DNA of 64,000 nucleotides from an uncultured bacterium. Its GTDB lineage: Bacteria; Bacteroidota; Bacteroidia; Bacteroidales; Bacteroidaceae. Below the pieces are notes generated by a model. That model was given only the letters and a program-made list of their open reading frames with translations, was not told where the DNA came from and made no database searches. Each line of letters starts with the position of its first letter. The first letter of the stretch is position 1. The stretch lies in the NCBI GenBank assembly GCA_905216025.1, contig CAJMSE010000019.1, positions 1 through 64,000 on the forward strand, in the 5' to 3' direction. Below, in pieces: positions 25,101 through 31,585 of this stretch. Position numbers and translations under genes: made by a program.

Positions 25101-25648
25101 GAGTCTATGGTGATGCCGGGACCTAACACGAAATGTACGTAGACCATCATCTCGGTGGTCTTGTCGTCGCGGTCGAAGAACTTGGTGGAGAGCACCGGCA
25201 TCGTCTGTATGGAGTTTACCTGCTTGTCTTCGGGAATCTGGATGGTGATGTTTCCGCGCTCGTTGTGTTCATTGTCGTATACTATGATGTTGGAACTCTC
25301 GTATAAATAAGTGCTCTCACCTTTCTCGTTCTTGCGTGTTGTAGATCTCTGGGCGCAGAGCCATGTGGTCTTGTCGGGACCTTCGAGATAGCTGAAGCCC
25401 TGCGTGCTGAACTTTGCCGTGGGCTCTTGGGCTGCCTTGCGCATCGCCGCCATGCCCGTGCCGGCCGTCAGGTCCTGAGCCGTCATTATGGCGGGCATGG
25501 TCTGTTTCTTGCTGTTGTGCACTGCCACATACTTGTGCGGCGCTTTCCTGAACCGTTCAGGGATGTTGCCTGCATTGCCGCCAGCCACTGCGGTGAGCGT
25601 GCTTCCGGTGATGAAGAGCAACAGAGTTGAGATAAATGATTTTCTCAT
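22151..25648 (-). CDS. Large secreted protein with GLUG repeats, Big domain and sorting tail
   Basis: A 1165-residue exported protein. A signal peptide at residues 1-22 is followed by a long beta-rich N-terminal half, then about six GLUG-type repeats (VGGLVGQ, VGGIAGR, LGGIAGT, IGGIVGS, VGGVVGE) at roughly 730-940, then a Big/Ig-like domain (ATLTATVYGADPSVIDVTSS) and a C-terminal LAVYTAAGQL...GIYVIVATD segment like a type-IX-style sorting domain. It is probably a surface adhesin; the role is inferred from architecture. The upstream in-frame start at 25840 is rejected because the promoter box (25744) and signal peptide favour 25648. Confidence 0.82.
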   Translation of the reverse strand: MRKSFISTLLLFITGSTLTAVAGGNAGNIPERFRKAPHKYVAVHNSKKQTMPAIMTAQDLTAGTGMAAMRKAAQEPTAKFSTQGFSYLEGPDKTTWLCAQRSTTRKNEKGESTYLYESSNIIVYDNEHNERGNITIQIPEDKQVNSIQTMPVLSTKFFDRDDKTTEMMVYVHFVLGPGITIDSTFVYSLADGRKMHAYEGMADFTETAISSWETYQRLIISKDVEEEGKDLVRFYIYKPVGWGGDAPELEKTLDVDFELINYCEGPCFHIHDINGKPYYVITHYAKPWAEGYQLDPDTGTSLDPIPAKDNSYVFETYDRNFNRVDSFGVALTQADDAFWPAYGGFGMFSADDLSEGYFTGDGKLNYVVTLYDYIRSIDASRYYFQVYSEGKLVKTICDNVTDLWFPLASLKGQEDQWVFLQTVGNEQSLQTVNLPSCEKGAHIPAAIDGEQITSYMNRVPKGDSYLYCFKMAYADSDADGNTIGRIGWYNPDLTLDHFTNLNLGKNNQYFTPNLNDNCLNPYLADTDDGRELFFLTKEKRATGTTLDNVFYITREDGEVLMRLSGDDNRDISTVAILDQNTTKPEILVGYASRTTDNFDIEFYSLPLAKFSKGGTGTAEDPYLVSTLGDMMQIAADPKANYRLAADIDMTGYSKTWSPIASFGGTLDGDGHSLLNFVISDDYSTRVGLFKDLATDSKVMNLNMVNPTLNINPRNTNAGLLAGQATKDSISNVHVYGAVIEGTASTADAVGGLVGQATTYSDIRSSSFDGTIAVPTAESVGGIAGRTRTGSTITASAATGAYTAGSILGGIAGTTERDAAVTNCRADVALKAENTIGGIVGSNSNRGTVANNTVSGTIEATAATRWGKLAVGGVVGELTYANTTDVITGNIVTSEITYPKDATPAAVYSVHRIAGYTVANEGLEEGESSRKDPGLKDNYATSSITWNDATVEQNDATSTEGATKTAAELTTDFLKTIGFAYGTDAAEPWAENGTLPMLYFENTPTVLLLSNTAIKLTEGTSATLTATVYGADPSVIDVTSSDNSVAEAEIVDEGEHSITIQVTCKKPGDAVITATAGTLTATCAVTALSTGIAAVGAANSDMTIRLAGLNITAEGASKLAVYTAAGQLKTRAAGETVNVASLGSGIYVIVATDAAGRTATSKMVIR

Positions 25649-25743
25649 AAAGATGTCTGTATGTATTAATAAATCGATAATTGTTCCGCTTTGAGAAGCC
25701 TGTTTGTACATCCTGACGCAAGTATTTGGTACTTTGCGACTTG

Positions 25744-25751
25744 CAAAGGTA
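25744..25751 (-). promoter_or_regulatory. Promoter -7 box for GLUG protein gene
   Basis: TACCTTTG on the minus strand, 95 bp before the start codon. This rules out the longer reading frame that begins upstream of it. Confidence 0.6.
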
Positions 25752-25905
25752 GCCCAATTTCTATAATAAATATGTACATGTACATTCTTATTATATATTT
25801 TTAACCGAGCGGCGAACGGTTGGAAAGGGTGCCGGAGCATGCCCGCCGTTAGCCAATATTAACAAAGAAAAATGGCGATTGAACTATATGTGCGCATGCG
25901 GGAGC

Positions 25906-25913
25906 TAACTTTG
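25906..25913 (+). promoter_or_regulatory. Promoter -7 box for 144-aa gene
   Basis: TAACTTTG, 75 bp before ATG 25989. The intergenic region 25649-25988 otherwise shows only the two divergent promoters and AT-rich sequence. Confidence 0.5.
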
Positions 25914-25988
25914 CAGCCGTAAGGAGATGGAGCCGGAGCGGTTTCCGGCATAGTCTCAGGATACAACAGCTTTAATAAACTAAAAGAC

Positions 25989-26423
25989 ATGATGAACTAT
26001 TACAATGACAGGCGCAGCCGCACGGACAGCGAGGAGATGCGCGCAGTGAGGACAAGGCAGATGAAGGAGGCCCGGGAGAGGCTGACGGAGGAGTTTGTGG
26101 AACTGCTCAGGATAGACCCCGAAGACGGCATGCGCTGGCGGGGGACGGTGGCAGACCTGATGGAGGCGGCACACATCGCATACACACAGGGCACTATCTG
26201 CGACAGTGACGGACGCACGTGCACGTTCTGCAGCATTGCCGAGAGGGTGTGCTCGTCGCTGCACGTCAAGCTGCCGGCAAACCCGAGGGGAAGTGCCTAT
26301 CAGGCAGGACGGCGGAAGGGAGTGCGCCAGGAGGCGTTCATTGACCGCTATGTGAGAAAGATTTTCTACTCCGACGTAGACCATCCGCTGACGCAGGAGA
26401 TAGAGCGCGGCATGCGCCTGTGA
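25989..26423 (+). CDS. Hypothetical protein (144 aa) of an accessory cassette
   Basis: A 144-residue, basic, helix-rich cytoplasmic protein without signal peptide or membrane segment. Notable stretches are FVELLRIDPEDGMRWRGTV, AHIAYTQGTICDSDGRTCTF and RRKGVRQEAFIDRYVRK, with four cysteines clustered near 74-90. I think similar proteins occur in other Bacteroidales but know no function. It could bind nucleic acid, judging only from charge. It opens a small island (this gene, a truncated peptidase, an HU-like gene and a smalltalk gene) inserted between a secreted-protein gene and ruvB. ATG 25992 is an alternative start. Confidence 0.65.
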   Translation: MMNYYNDRRSRTDSEEMRAVRTRQMKEARERLTEEFVELLRIDPEDGMRWRGTVADLMEAAHIAYTQGTICDSDGRTCTFCSIAERVCSSLHVKLPANPRGSAYQAGRRKGVRQEAFIDRYVRKIFYSDVDHPLTQEIERGMRL

Positions 26424-26477
26424 GCCGGCGGAGAGAGGAAAGGAACATAAAAGAAAGACATTTATATAATGCATACT

Positions 26478-26573
26478 ATGAAACTAAGCACACATTTCTC
26501 GCTCGGGGAGATGATCTCCTCGGGCACAGCAATACGGCAGAACCGGCGCCAGGCCATGATGATGAGGGCGTAG
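26478..26573 (+). pseudogene. Truncated M15_3-type peptidase remnant (31 aa)
   Basis: The frame encodes MKLSTHFSLGEMISSGTAIR and eleven more residues before a TAG. The opening resembles the N-terminus of the M15_3 peptidase family (K-h-F-[TS]-L-x-E-h-x-x-S-x-T-A-x-R). All catalytic sequence is missing. Complete peptidoglycan hydrolase or amidase genes often lie beside HU-like and smalltalk genes in Bacteroidales, so a decayed copy here is plausible. It could instead be a genuine micro-protein. The assignment is by eye on a very short match. Confidence 0.45.
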
Positions 26574-26622
26574 CCGCCTGCCGGTAGCGCAACGTAGAGC
26601 GCGCAGTGTAGCGCGAGGAGGC

Positions 26623-26653
26623 TTGACAACGGCCGCAAAATGTTGTACCTTTG
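26623..26653 (+). promoter_or_regulatory. Promoter TTG-N20-TACCTTTG for HU-like gene
   Basis: TTG at 26623-26625 and TACCTTTG at 26646-26653 with a 20-bp spacer, giving a leader of about 70 nt before ATG 26730. Confidence 0.65.
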
Positions 26654-26729
26654 CAATGTCTTCCGGAAGACACCGTGAACAAACAAGATTTCATTAACCA
26701 ATTAAAAAACAAAGAAAGGAAAACTGATT

Positions 26730-27179
26730 ATGGCAGTACATTACAGACTTTACCAGAACAAGAACAAGAAGAGCACGTTTTTCAACAAGTGGTACGGACG
26801 CACGGTGGTGCTCGATACCGTCACCACCGACCAGCTGGCAGACACCATCGAGGCCAACTGTACCGTGAAGCGAGCTGACATCCTCGCTGTGATAAGTGAG
26901 CTGGTGGTGACGATGAAGAAGGAACTGCAGGACTCCAAGCGCGTGGTGCTCGACCGATTCGGGGCGTTCAAGCTCGGAATAAGCACCTCGCCGAGCGACA
27001 CCGTCAGGGAGTTCTCCGTCGGACAGAACCTCAAGAACATACACATAGTGTTCCAGCCGGAGATGAAGGTGGCGAAGGACGGACGCCGCGTGAAGGCTTT
27101 TCTCGAGGGATGCAAGGTGGCAGAGCTGCCCAAGAACGACGTGAAGGCAGAGCCGAAGACCGAGGAGCCGGGAGCTTGA
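26730..27179 (+). CDS. HU-like DNA-binding protein
   Basis: A 149-residue member of the extended HU family of Bacteroidota: MAVHYRLYQNKNKKSTFFNK, the helical VTTDQLADTIEANCTVKRAD and the DNA-arm region VVLDRFGAFKLGISTSPSDT, then an acidic disordered tail (VKAEPKTEEPGA). Canonical HU is about 90 residues; this subgroup has an extra N-terminal strand and the tail. It binds DNA, probably bending it, but the targets are unknown. The smalltalk gene starts 23 bp after its stop. It has its own promoter. Confidence 0.88.
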   Translation: MAVHYRLYQNKNKKSTFFNKWYGRTVVLDTVTTDQLADTIEANCTVKRADILAVISELVVTMKKELQDSKRVVLDRFGAFKLGISTSPSDTVREFSVGQNLKNIHIVFQPEMKVAKDGRRVKAFLEGCKVAELPKNDVKAEPKTEEPGA

Positions 27180-27201
27180 GCTGATGAAAGGAGGACAGAC
27201 A

Positions 27202-27297
27202 ATGGACTGGAAGAAGATTCTTAAGCTGATAGTGGCGGTGGCGACGGCACTGCTGGGCGCACTCGGCGCCACTCATGCGGCGGCCTTGATGGGCTGA
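27202..27297 (+). CDS. Smalltalk protein (31 aa)
   Basis: A 31-residue peptide, MDWKKILKLIVAVATALLGA and onward, with one hydrophobic helix covering most of its length, so probably inner-membrane. It matches the pattern of the 'smalltalk' micro-proteins annotated next to HU-like genes in Bacteroidales. A strong AAAGGAGG ribosome site at 27187-27194 fixes the start at 27202 rather than the in-frame ATG 27184. Its function is unknown. A strong terminator follows 27 bp after the stop, closing the cassette. Confidence 0.75.
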   Translation: MDWKKILKLIVAVATALLGALGATHAAALMG

Positions 27298-27323
27298 CGG
27301 GACACTTTTGGGATGACAGCGTG

Positions 27324-27370
27324 GCGGCACGTAGGAAGGCAACGGCTTTCTTACGTGCCGCTTTTCTTTG
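27324..27370 (+). terminator. Terminator of HU-like/smalltalk cassette
   Basis: A 17-bp stem (27324-27340 with 27345-27361, two G-T pairs) with an AACG loop, followed by TTTTCTTTG. The TTTG of this tail doubles as the -33 box of ruvB. Confidence 0.8.
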
Positions 27371-27397
27371 CCGCTTGGCAAAAAAACATTATCTTTG
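27367..27397 (+). promoter_or_regulatory. Promoter TTTG-N19-TATCTTTG for ruvB
   Basis: TTTG 27367-27370 and TATCTTTG 27390-27397 with an exact 19-bp spacer, overlapping the tail of the upstream terminator. Confidence 0.75.
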
Positions 27398-27436
27398 CAG
27401 GCATATATAATAAGGAGAAATAAAACCGGAAACCTG

Positions 27437-28468
27437 ATGGACGGAGATTTTGACATAAGGCAGGAGCGCGGCACGACGGCCGAAAAAGACTTCGAAAACG
27501 CGCTCAGACCACTCTGCTTCGGCGACTTCAGCGGACAGCAGAAGGTGGTGGAGAACCTCGAAGTGTTCGTCGAGGCTGCCAAATACAGGGGCGAACCGCT
27601 CGACCATACCTTGCTGCACGGCCCTCCCGGACTGGGAAAGACGACGCTGAGCAACATCATCGCGAACGAGCTCGGCGTGGGATTCAAGATCACGAGCGGT
27701 CCCGTGCTCGACAAACCGGGCGACCTTGCGGGCATTCTGACCTCGCTCGAGCGTAACGACGTGCTCTTCATCGACGAGATTCACCGCCTCTCTCCCGTGG
27801 TGGAGGAGTATCTGTACTCGGCAATGGAGGACTACAGGATAGACATAATGATAGACAAGGGGCCGTCGGCGCGCTCTATACAGATAGACCTAAACCCGTT
27901 TACGCTCATCGGAGCGACGACCCGCGGCGGACTCCTCACCGCCCCGCTGCGTGCCCGTTTCGGCATAAACATGCACCTGGAATATTACGACCCCGAGACG
28001 CTCGGACGGATAATAAAGCGTTCGGCGGGCATCCTCAACGTGCCGATAGACGACGATGCGGCAATGGAGATTGCACGGCGGAGCCGCGGAACGCCCCGTA
28101 TAGCCAACGCCTTGCTGCGCCGCGTGCGCGACTTCGCACAGGTGAAGGGTACCGGACGCATCGACGTGGGCATCACGGCGGTAGGCCTTTCGGCGCTGAA
28201 CATCGACCGTTACGGCCTCGACCAGATAGACAACAAGATACTCCTGACGATAATAGACAAGTTCCGCGGCGGCCCGGTGGGCATCAGCACCATCGCCACG
28301 GCGATAGGCGAGGACTCCGGAACGGTGGAGGAGGTCTACGAGCCGTACCTCATCATGGAGGGATTCATCAAGCGGACGCCCCGCGGCCGCATGGTCACCG
28401 AGCTGGCATACCGCCACTTCGGGCGAAATCCGTACAGCGGAAACATCATGCAGCAGGAGCTGTTTTGA
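27437..28468 (+). CDS. ruvB: Holliday junction branch migration helicase RuvB
   Basis: A 343-residue AAA+ motor that drives branch migration with RuvA. Walker A is GPPGLGKTT (about 62-70), Walker B with DEIHRLS near 115, sensor 1 GATTRGGLLTAPLRARFG (about 160-177), and a C-terminal winged helix ending in FIKRTPRGRMVTELAYRHFG. Length and motifs are standard. I chose ATG 27437, which the promoter 40 bp upstream supports; the in-frame ATG 27368 precedes the promoter. An element B copy separates it from coaD. Confidence 0.96.
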   Translation: MDGDFDIRQERGTTAEKDFENALRPLCFGDFSGQQKVVENLEVFVEAAKYRGEPLDHTLLHGPPGLGKTTLSNIIANELGVGFKITSGPVLDKPGDLAGILTSLERNDVLFIDEIHRLSPVVEEYLYSAMEDYRIDIMIDKGPSARSIQIDLNPFTLIGATTRGGLLTAPLRARFGINMHLEYYDPETLGRIIKRSAGILNVPIDDDAAMEIARRSRGTPRIANALLRRVRDFAQVKGTGRIDVGITAVGLSALNIDRYGLDQIDNKILLTIIDKFRGGPVGISTIATAIGEDSGTVEEVYEPYLIMEGFIKRTPRGRMVTELAYRHFGRNPYSGNIMQQELF

Positions 28469-28473
28469 AAATA

Positions 28474-28586
28474 AGGGGGGGAGGCCTCTCTTAATCTCCC
28501 CAAAGGGAGAGCGAAGAATGAAGAGTGAAGAATCTCTCATTCCTCCCATCTTTTCCCCTCCCCTTTGGGGAGGTCGGGTGGGGCTA
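28474..28586. repeat. Repeat family B, copy 3
   Basis: GGGGGGGAGGCCTCTCTTAA and CTCCCCAAAGGGAGAG at the left, AGAATGAAGAGTGAAGAA in the middle and CCCCTTTGGGGAGGTCGG plus GTGGGGCT at the right. The core is the GAAGAGTGAAGAA type rather than TATGGGAG. It fills the ruvB-coaD gap. Confidence 0.8.
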
Positions 28587-28600
28587 AAACTATTTCAATC

Positions 28601-29047
28601 ATGGATAGAACAGCTATTTTCGCGGGCAGCTTCGACCCGTTCACCATCGGTCACGACTCTATCGTCAGGCGTGCCCTTCCCCTTTTCGACAGGATTGTTA
28701 TCGGAGTAGGGGTCAATGAGGCCAAGCGCTGCATGTATCCGGCGGCGGAGCGCGTGGCGGCCATAGCATCGTTGTATGCCGGTGAGCCGCGCATAGAGGT
28801 CAAGGCATACTCCGGTCTTACTGTCGACTTTGCACGGCAGGAGTCTGCCGGGTTCATCGTCAAGGGCGTGCGGAGCGTCCGCGACTTCGAGTACGAGCGC
28901 GAGCAGGCCGACATCAACCGCCTCATCGGCGGCGTGGAGACGCTCCTTCTCTATGCCGAGCCGCACCTCGCGGCCGTCAGCAGCAGCATGGTGCGCGAGC
29001 TGATACACTTCGGACGCAGCGTCGATGAGTTTCTGCCGGTGCGTTAG
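28601..29047 (+). CDS. coaD: Phosphopantetheine adenylyltransferase
   Basis: A 148-residue cytoplasmic enzyme of coenzyme A synthesis, joining ATP to 4'-phosphopantetheine to form dephospho-CoA. It has AIFAGSFDPFTIGH with TxGH at 15-18, KGVRSVRDFEYE, and AVSSSMVREL (SSxxR) near 125. The size is right. I chose ATG 28601 because upstream in-frame residues come from element B. It follows ruvB across a 132-bp repeat-filled gap, in the same direction. A terminator lies at 29129. Confidence 0.95.
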   Translation: MDRTAIFAGSFDPFTIGHDSIVRRALPLFDRIVIGVGVNEAKRCMYPAAERVAAIASLYAGEPRIEVKAYSGLTVDFARQESAGFIVKGVRSVRDFEYEREQADINRLIGGVETLLLYAEPHLAAVSSSMVRELIHFGRSVDEFLPVR

Positions 29048-29128
29048 CAGCAATTTTTTTGAAGGTGTGTCATAATGTAATATAGCCATATAGTAGACTA
29101 AGAATGATTGTTCAGTGAACTGTATATG

Positions 29129-29171
29129 CGGCAGGCGCTTTCATCCGGATGATGGAAGCGCCTGCCGTTTT
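29129..29171 (+). terminator. Terminator of coaD
   Basis: CGGCAGGCGCTT (29129-29140) pairs with AAGCGCCTGCCG (29156-29167), with an inner TCATCC/GGATGA stem, followed by TTTTC. It also lies beyond the antitoxin stop on the other strand. Confidence 0.75.
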
Positions 29172-29200
29172 CTGTTTGTTTATATGCGGGATATAGTTTT

Positions 29201-29506
29201 TTATACTAATGGGCGTACGATTTCTATTCTTAGTCCGAGTGCTGACATTATTCTATAGAACATTCCTGCGCTGACATCTATCGTCCCATTTTCAATCTTC
29301 GAGATATATGCCCTTGTCGTATTTATTCGTTTCGCCAATTCGGTTTGTGACACTTTAGCTTCTTTTCGTGCATCTGTCAGTATTTGGCTGGTATAGAAAG
29401 CGTATGCCTCTTCGTTGAACTTATTACGTTCCGGCGTTCCTTCCTTACCATATTTAGCGTCAAGCACTGCGCTGTAATCATTTATCAAGTGATCGTTTGT
29501 ATTCAT
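29201..29506 (-). CDS. XRE-family antitoxin
   Basis: A 101-residue protein whose C-terminal half is a helix-turn-helix (KVSQTELAKRINTTRAYISK, recognition helix TTRAYISKIENG). The N-terminal half probably binds the toxin. It is the downstream gene of a pair and overlaps the toxin gene by 29 bp, the usual layout for HigBA-like systems. It should neutralise the toxin and repress the operon. Codons are more AT-rich than the neighbours', suggesting acquisition from elsewhere. Confidence 0.85.
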   Translation of the reverse strand: MNTNDHLINDYSAVLDAKYGKEGTPERNKFNEEAYAFYTSQILTDARKEAKVSQTELAKRINTTRAYISKIENGTIDVSAGMFYRIMSALGLRIEIVRPLV

Positions 29507-29822
29507 AATAAGCCTCCTTTATCTTTAAAGCCTTTTCAATTTCGTTTTCCGGTGTCTTCTGAGTTTTCTTTTGGAATCCGTTGAATAGAACCACAATCCT
29601 GTCGTTGTCGAATATGAAGAATATGCGGAAGATGTTTCCGTCATATTTTATGCGTAATTCATATAGGCCTTCACGTAATGCTTTTATGAATTTCACAGGT
29701 AGCCTGTCCTCGTATTCCAAAAGTGAGAGGATATAGTCAAGCTTGTGACATTCCTTTGACGATAGTTTTGATATGAAACTCTCGAAATATCCACCGAATG
29801 TTATTATCTTCCGTTTCATCAT
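29478..29822 (-). CDS. RelE/HigB-like toxin
   Basis: A 114-residue toxin of the type II RelE/ParE (Gp49-like) family. It has VKFIKALREGLYELRIKYDG, FRIFFIFDNDRIVVLFNGFQ and KKTQKTPENEIEKAL, the standard strands, basic core and C-terminal helix; these act as ribosome-dependent mRNA nucleases. It precedes its antitoxin and overlaps it by 29 bp. Two start codons lie in tandem (29822 and 29819), and a TATCTTTG box ends one base before the first, so the mRNA may be leaderless. The base composition is AT-rich. Confidence 0.85.
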   Translation of the reverse strand: MMKRKIITFGGYFESFISKLSSKECHKLDYILSLLEYEDRLPVKFIKALREGLYELRIKYDGNIFRIFFIFDNDRIVVLFNGFQKKTQKTPENEIEKALKIKEAYYEYKRSLDK

Positions 29823-29823
29823 G

Positions 29824-29831
29824 CAAAGATA
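29824..29831 (-). promoter_or_regulatory. Promoter -7 box touching the toxin start
   Basis: TATCTTTG on the minus strand ends one base before ATG 29822. With the usual spacing, transcription would start at or inside the first codons. A second TATCTTTA lies about 15 bp further upstream. Confidence 0.5.
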
Positions 29832-29915
29832 ATGAATATAAAGATAATTAGGAAAAAATATTGCGATATTTATTTCTTATTTGGTTTTCAGTTGATTCTG
29901 TTTGGGCGTTTTTTT

Positions 29916-29967
29916 TACACAAAAAAGAGGACGGACACGATGGTGTGTGCGATGTGTGTCCGTCCTC
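29916..29967 (-). terminator. Terminator of SusC/D operon
   Basis: GAGGACGGACAC (29927-29938) pairs perfectly with GTGTCCGTCCTC (29956-29967); on the minus strand it is followed by TTTTTTGTG. It lies 80 bp past the stop codon of the last operon gene. Confidence 0.8.
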
Positions 29968-30046
29968 AGTCGAATTAAATCATCAATCCAAAATCTAATC
30001 CGTTAGTATCGTTTCCGGCATTGTCAAGCTGCCGGCGGGCTTCCAT

Positions 30047-30955
30047 TTACTTGTTGATGAACTTCTTGCCGTTCTGGATCATCAGGCCCTTGAAGTTGCT
30101 GTTTACGCGCTGGCCGGCCATGTTGTACATGGGAGCGTTTGCGTTCTCAGCGTTAGCGTTGATGCTGCTGATGCCGTTCGGATCAGAGAAAGCCTCTGCA
30201 GTGAATGCGATCTCACCGAGGTCTGTCTCGCTGAAGATAGCACCGCAGGTAGAAATCTTAGAGCCTGTAGCGTGAACATAGTAAGTAGCACCTTCAGCAT
30301 AGACGGGGAACTTGATGATTCCGAGACCGCCAGACTTTACAGAGCTATTAGCGTCCTTTGTTACGATAACCTCAGGCCAGTTCAAGGCAGTACCGTTGCT
30401 GTATACATTGTCTGCATCCTTTGTCACGTCATAGTATCCGAGATCATCTGCGGGCAATGTGTAGGTCAGTACGGGGCTGTCGCCAACCTGTGCTTTGGGC
30501 TGCATTGCAAGTGTGTAAGCAACGAGTCTTTCACCTTCTCCGATGTTGCCTTCCCATACATAGTAAGGCTTGTTGGTAGACAACTTGCCGATGACATAGA
30601 GGAAGCCGTCTTTCTTAACATCGAACTTAACTACGAAACCACCTGTAGGACCGGCGGTGATTGTAGCTGTGGGGTTTGATGAACCGGTAACACCTGTAGG
30701 TATCTCAAAACCCTGTCCGCCGAGGGTGAATCCCTTGGTGGCATCGCCTTCGCCATAGAGGGCTGTCGTCTTTACGCTCTCATCAAAAGCGAGGGTCATC
30801 GTTACGTTGGCAGACTGGCCGAGAACGGTTCCTGCTGTGATGGCTGTAGCATCACCGGTAATACCGGCTGCATCAGCGTTTACATAAACTTTTTCCTGTG
30901 CGCTTGCTGCTGCAGAGATGAACAGAGCAGCTGCGAAAAGTAAACTTTTCTTCAT
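30047..30955 (-). CDS. Secreted protein with C-terminal tail, fourth gene of SusC/D operon
   Basis: A 302-residue exported protein. A signal peptide (SLLFAAALFISAAASA) is followed by a beta-rich body with many Thr, Gly and aromatic residues and no known catalytic motif. It ends MYNMAGQRV...GLMIQNGKKF, the same short tail as in the BspA-like protein. It may be a surface-glycan binding or cell-surface protein. It lies 82 bp after the lipoprotein gene, with an 11-bp hairpin between them (31001-31029), and is probably cotranscribed. The family is not recognised. Confidence 0.72.
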   Translation of the reverse strand: MKKSLLFAAALFISAAASAQEKVYVNADAAGITGDATAITAGTVLGQSANVTMTLAFDESVKTTALYGEGDATKGFTLGGQGFEIPTGVTGSSNPTATITAGPTGGFVVKFDVKKDGFLYVIGKLSTNKPYYVWEGNIGEGERLVAYTLAMQPKAQVGDSPVLTYTLPADDLGYYDVTKDADNVYSNGTALNWPEVIVTKDANSSVKSGGLGIIKFPVYAEGATYYVHATGSKISTCGAIFSETDLGEIAFTAEAFSDPNGISSINANAENANAPMYNMAGQRVNSNFKGLMIQNGKKFINK

Positions 30956-31000
30956 AATGCTTTTAATTTTAATTGTTAGTGAATTGTTATTACTGTTTTA

Positions 31001-31029
31001 AGGAGTCCCGGAATGAAGCCGGGACTCCT
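31001..31029 (-). promoter_or_regulatory. Intra-operon hairpin
   Basis: AGGAGTCCCGG (31001-31011) pairs perfectly with CCGGGACTCCT (31019-31029). No U-tract follows on the minus strand, so it is more likely an RNA-stability or partial-termination element between the third and fourth operon genes than a full terminator. Confidence 0.5.
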
Positions 31030-31037
31030 GTCTTTTA

Positions 31038-31568
31038 TTACTTTGTTCCTGTGAACGAGAATTTGTATGTCTTCTTGCTTCGTCCGTTTGTCACGGTTAC
31101 GCTGTAATTGAACTCCAGTACATTCTCAGAAGATACGGTGCCCCTTATCGGGGTGTTGAGTCCTGAGAAATTCGTGTCGTTGAAGAAGAAGTATCCTTCC
31201 GGGATGCGTTGTATGTTCACGCGTCCGGATGCTTCGTTAGCCTCTATGGCTGTCTGCTTGTTCGGGTCTTCCGTTCCGTCGTCTTTCAGTTCGTTCTTGA
31301 TGCCGACAACGAACTTCAGTCCCTGGCACTCTATCTTGTATGTGCTGACATACGGAGCAGAGGCCTCGAGCGTGAATGTTCCCGGTGCGGTTTCTGTCGT
31401 ACTGCCGACGGTGCATGTCCATGTTCCGGAATAAACACCGGCAGAAGTCTCTTGCGGCTTGTCTGCAGGTCCGGCGTCGGCAATTTCCGGGTCATCGTCA
31501 CAAGCGGTGAACGTTAGACAGGCAAACATTGCCATCAACATTATATTAAATATCTTTTTCATATTCAT
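31038..31568 (-). CDS. SusE/F-position lipoprotein, unknown
   Basis: A 176-residue lipoprotein. The signal peptide ends in the lipobox FTAC (Cys at about residue 23) with DDDPE after it, a surface-export-like acidic signal. The body is beta-rich (GVYSGTWTC, VGIKNELKDDG, FNYSVTVTNG). It sits directly after susD (17-bp gap), where SusE/F-type glycan-binding lipoproteins usually are, but it is shorter than those and I cannot confirm homology. ATG 31562 is an alternative start. Confidence 0.7.
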   Translation of the reverse strand: MNMKKIFNIMLMAMFACLTFTACDDDPEIADAGPADKPQETSAGVYSGTWTCTVGSTTETAPGTFTLEASAPYVSTYKIECQGLKFVVGIKNELKDDGTEDPNKQTAIEANEASGRVNIQRIPEGYFFFNDTNFSGLNTPIRGTVSSENVLEFNYSVTVTNGRSKKTYKFSFTGTK

Positions 31569-31585
31569 TTGCTTTAGAATTGTTA

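Noticed and set aside
25649..25840. 64-residue N-terminal extension of the GLUG protein
   Set aside because: It lacks signal-peptide features, includes the TACCTTTG promoter box, and the true signal peptide starts at 25648.
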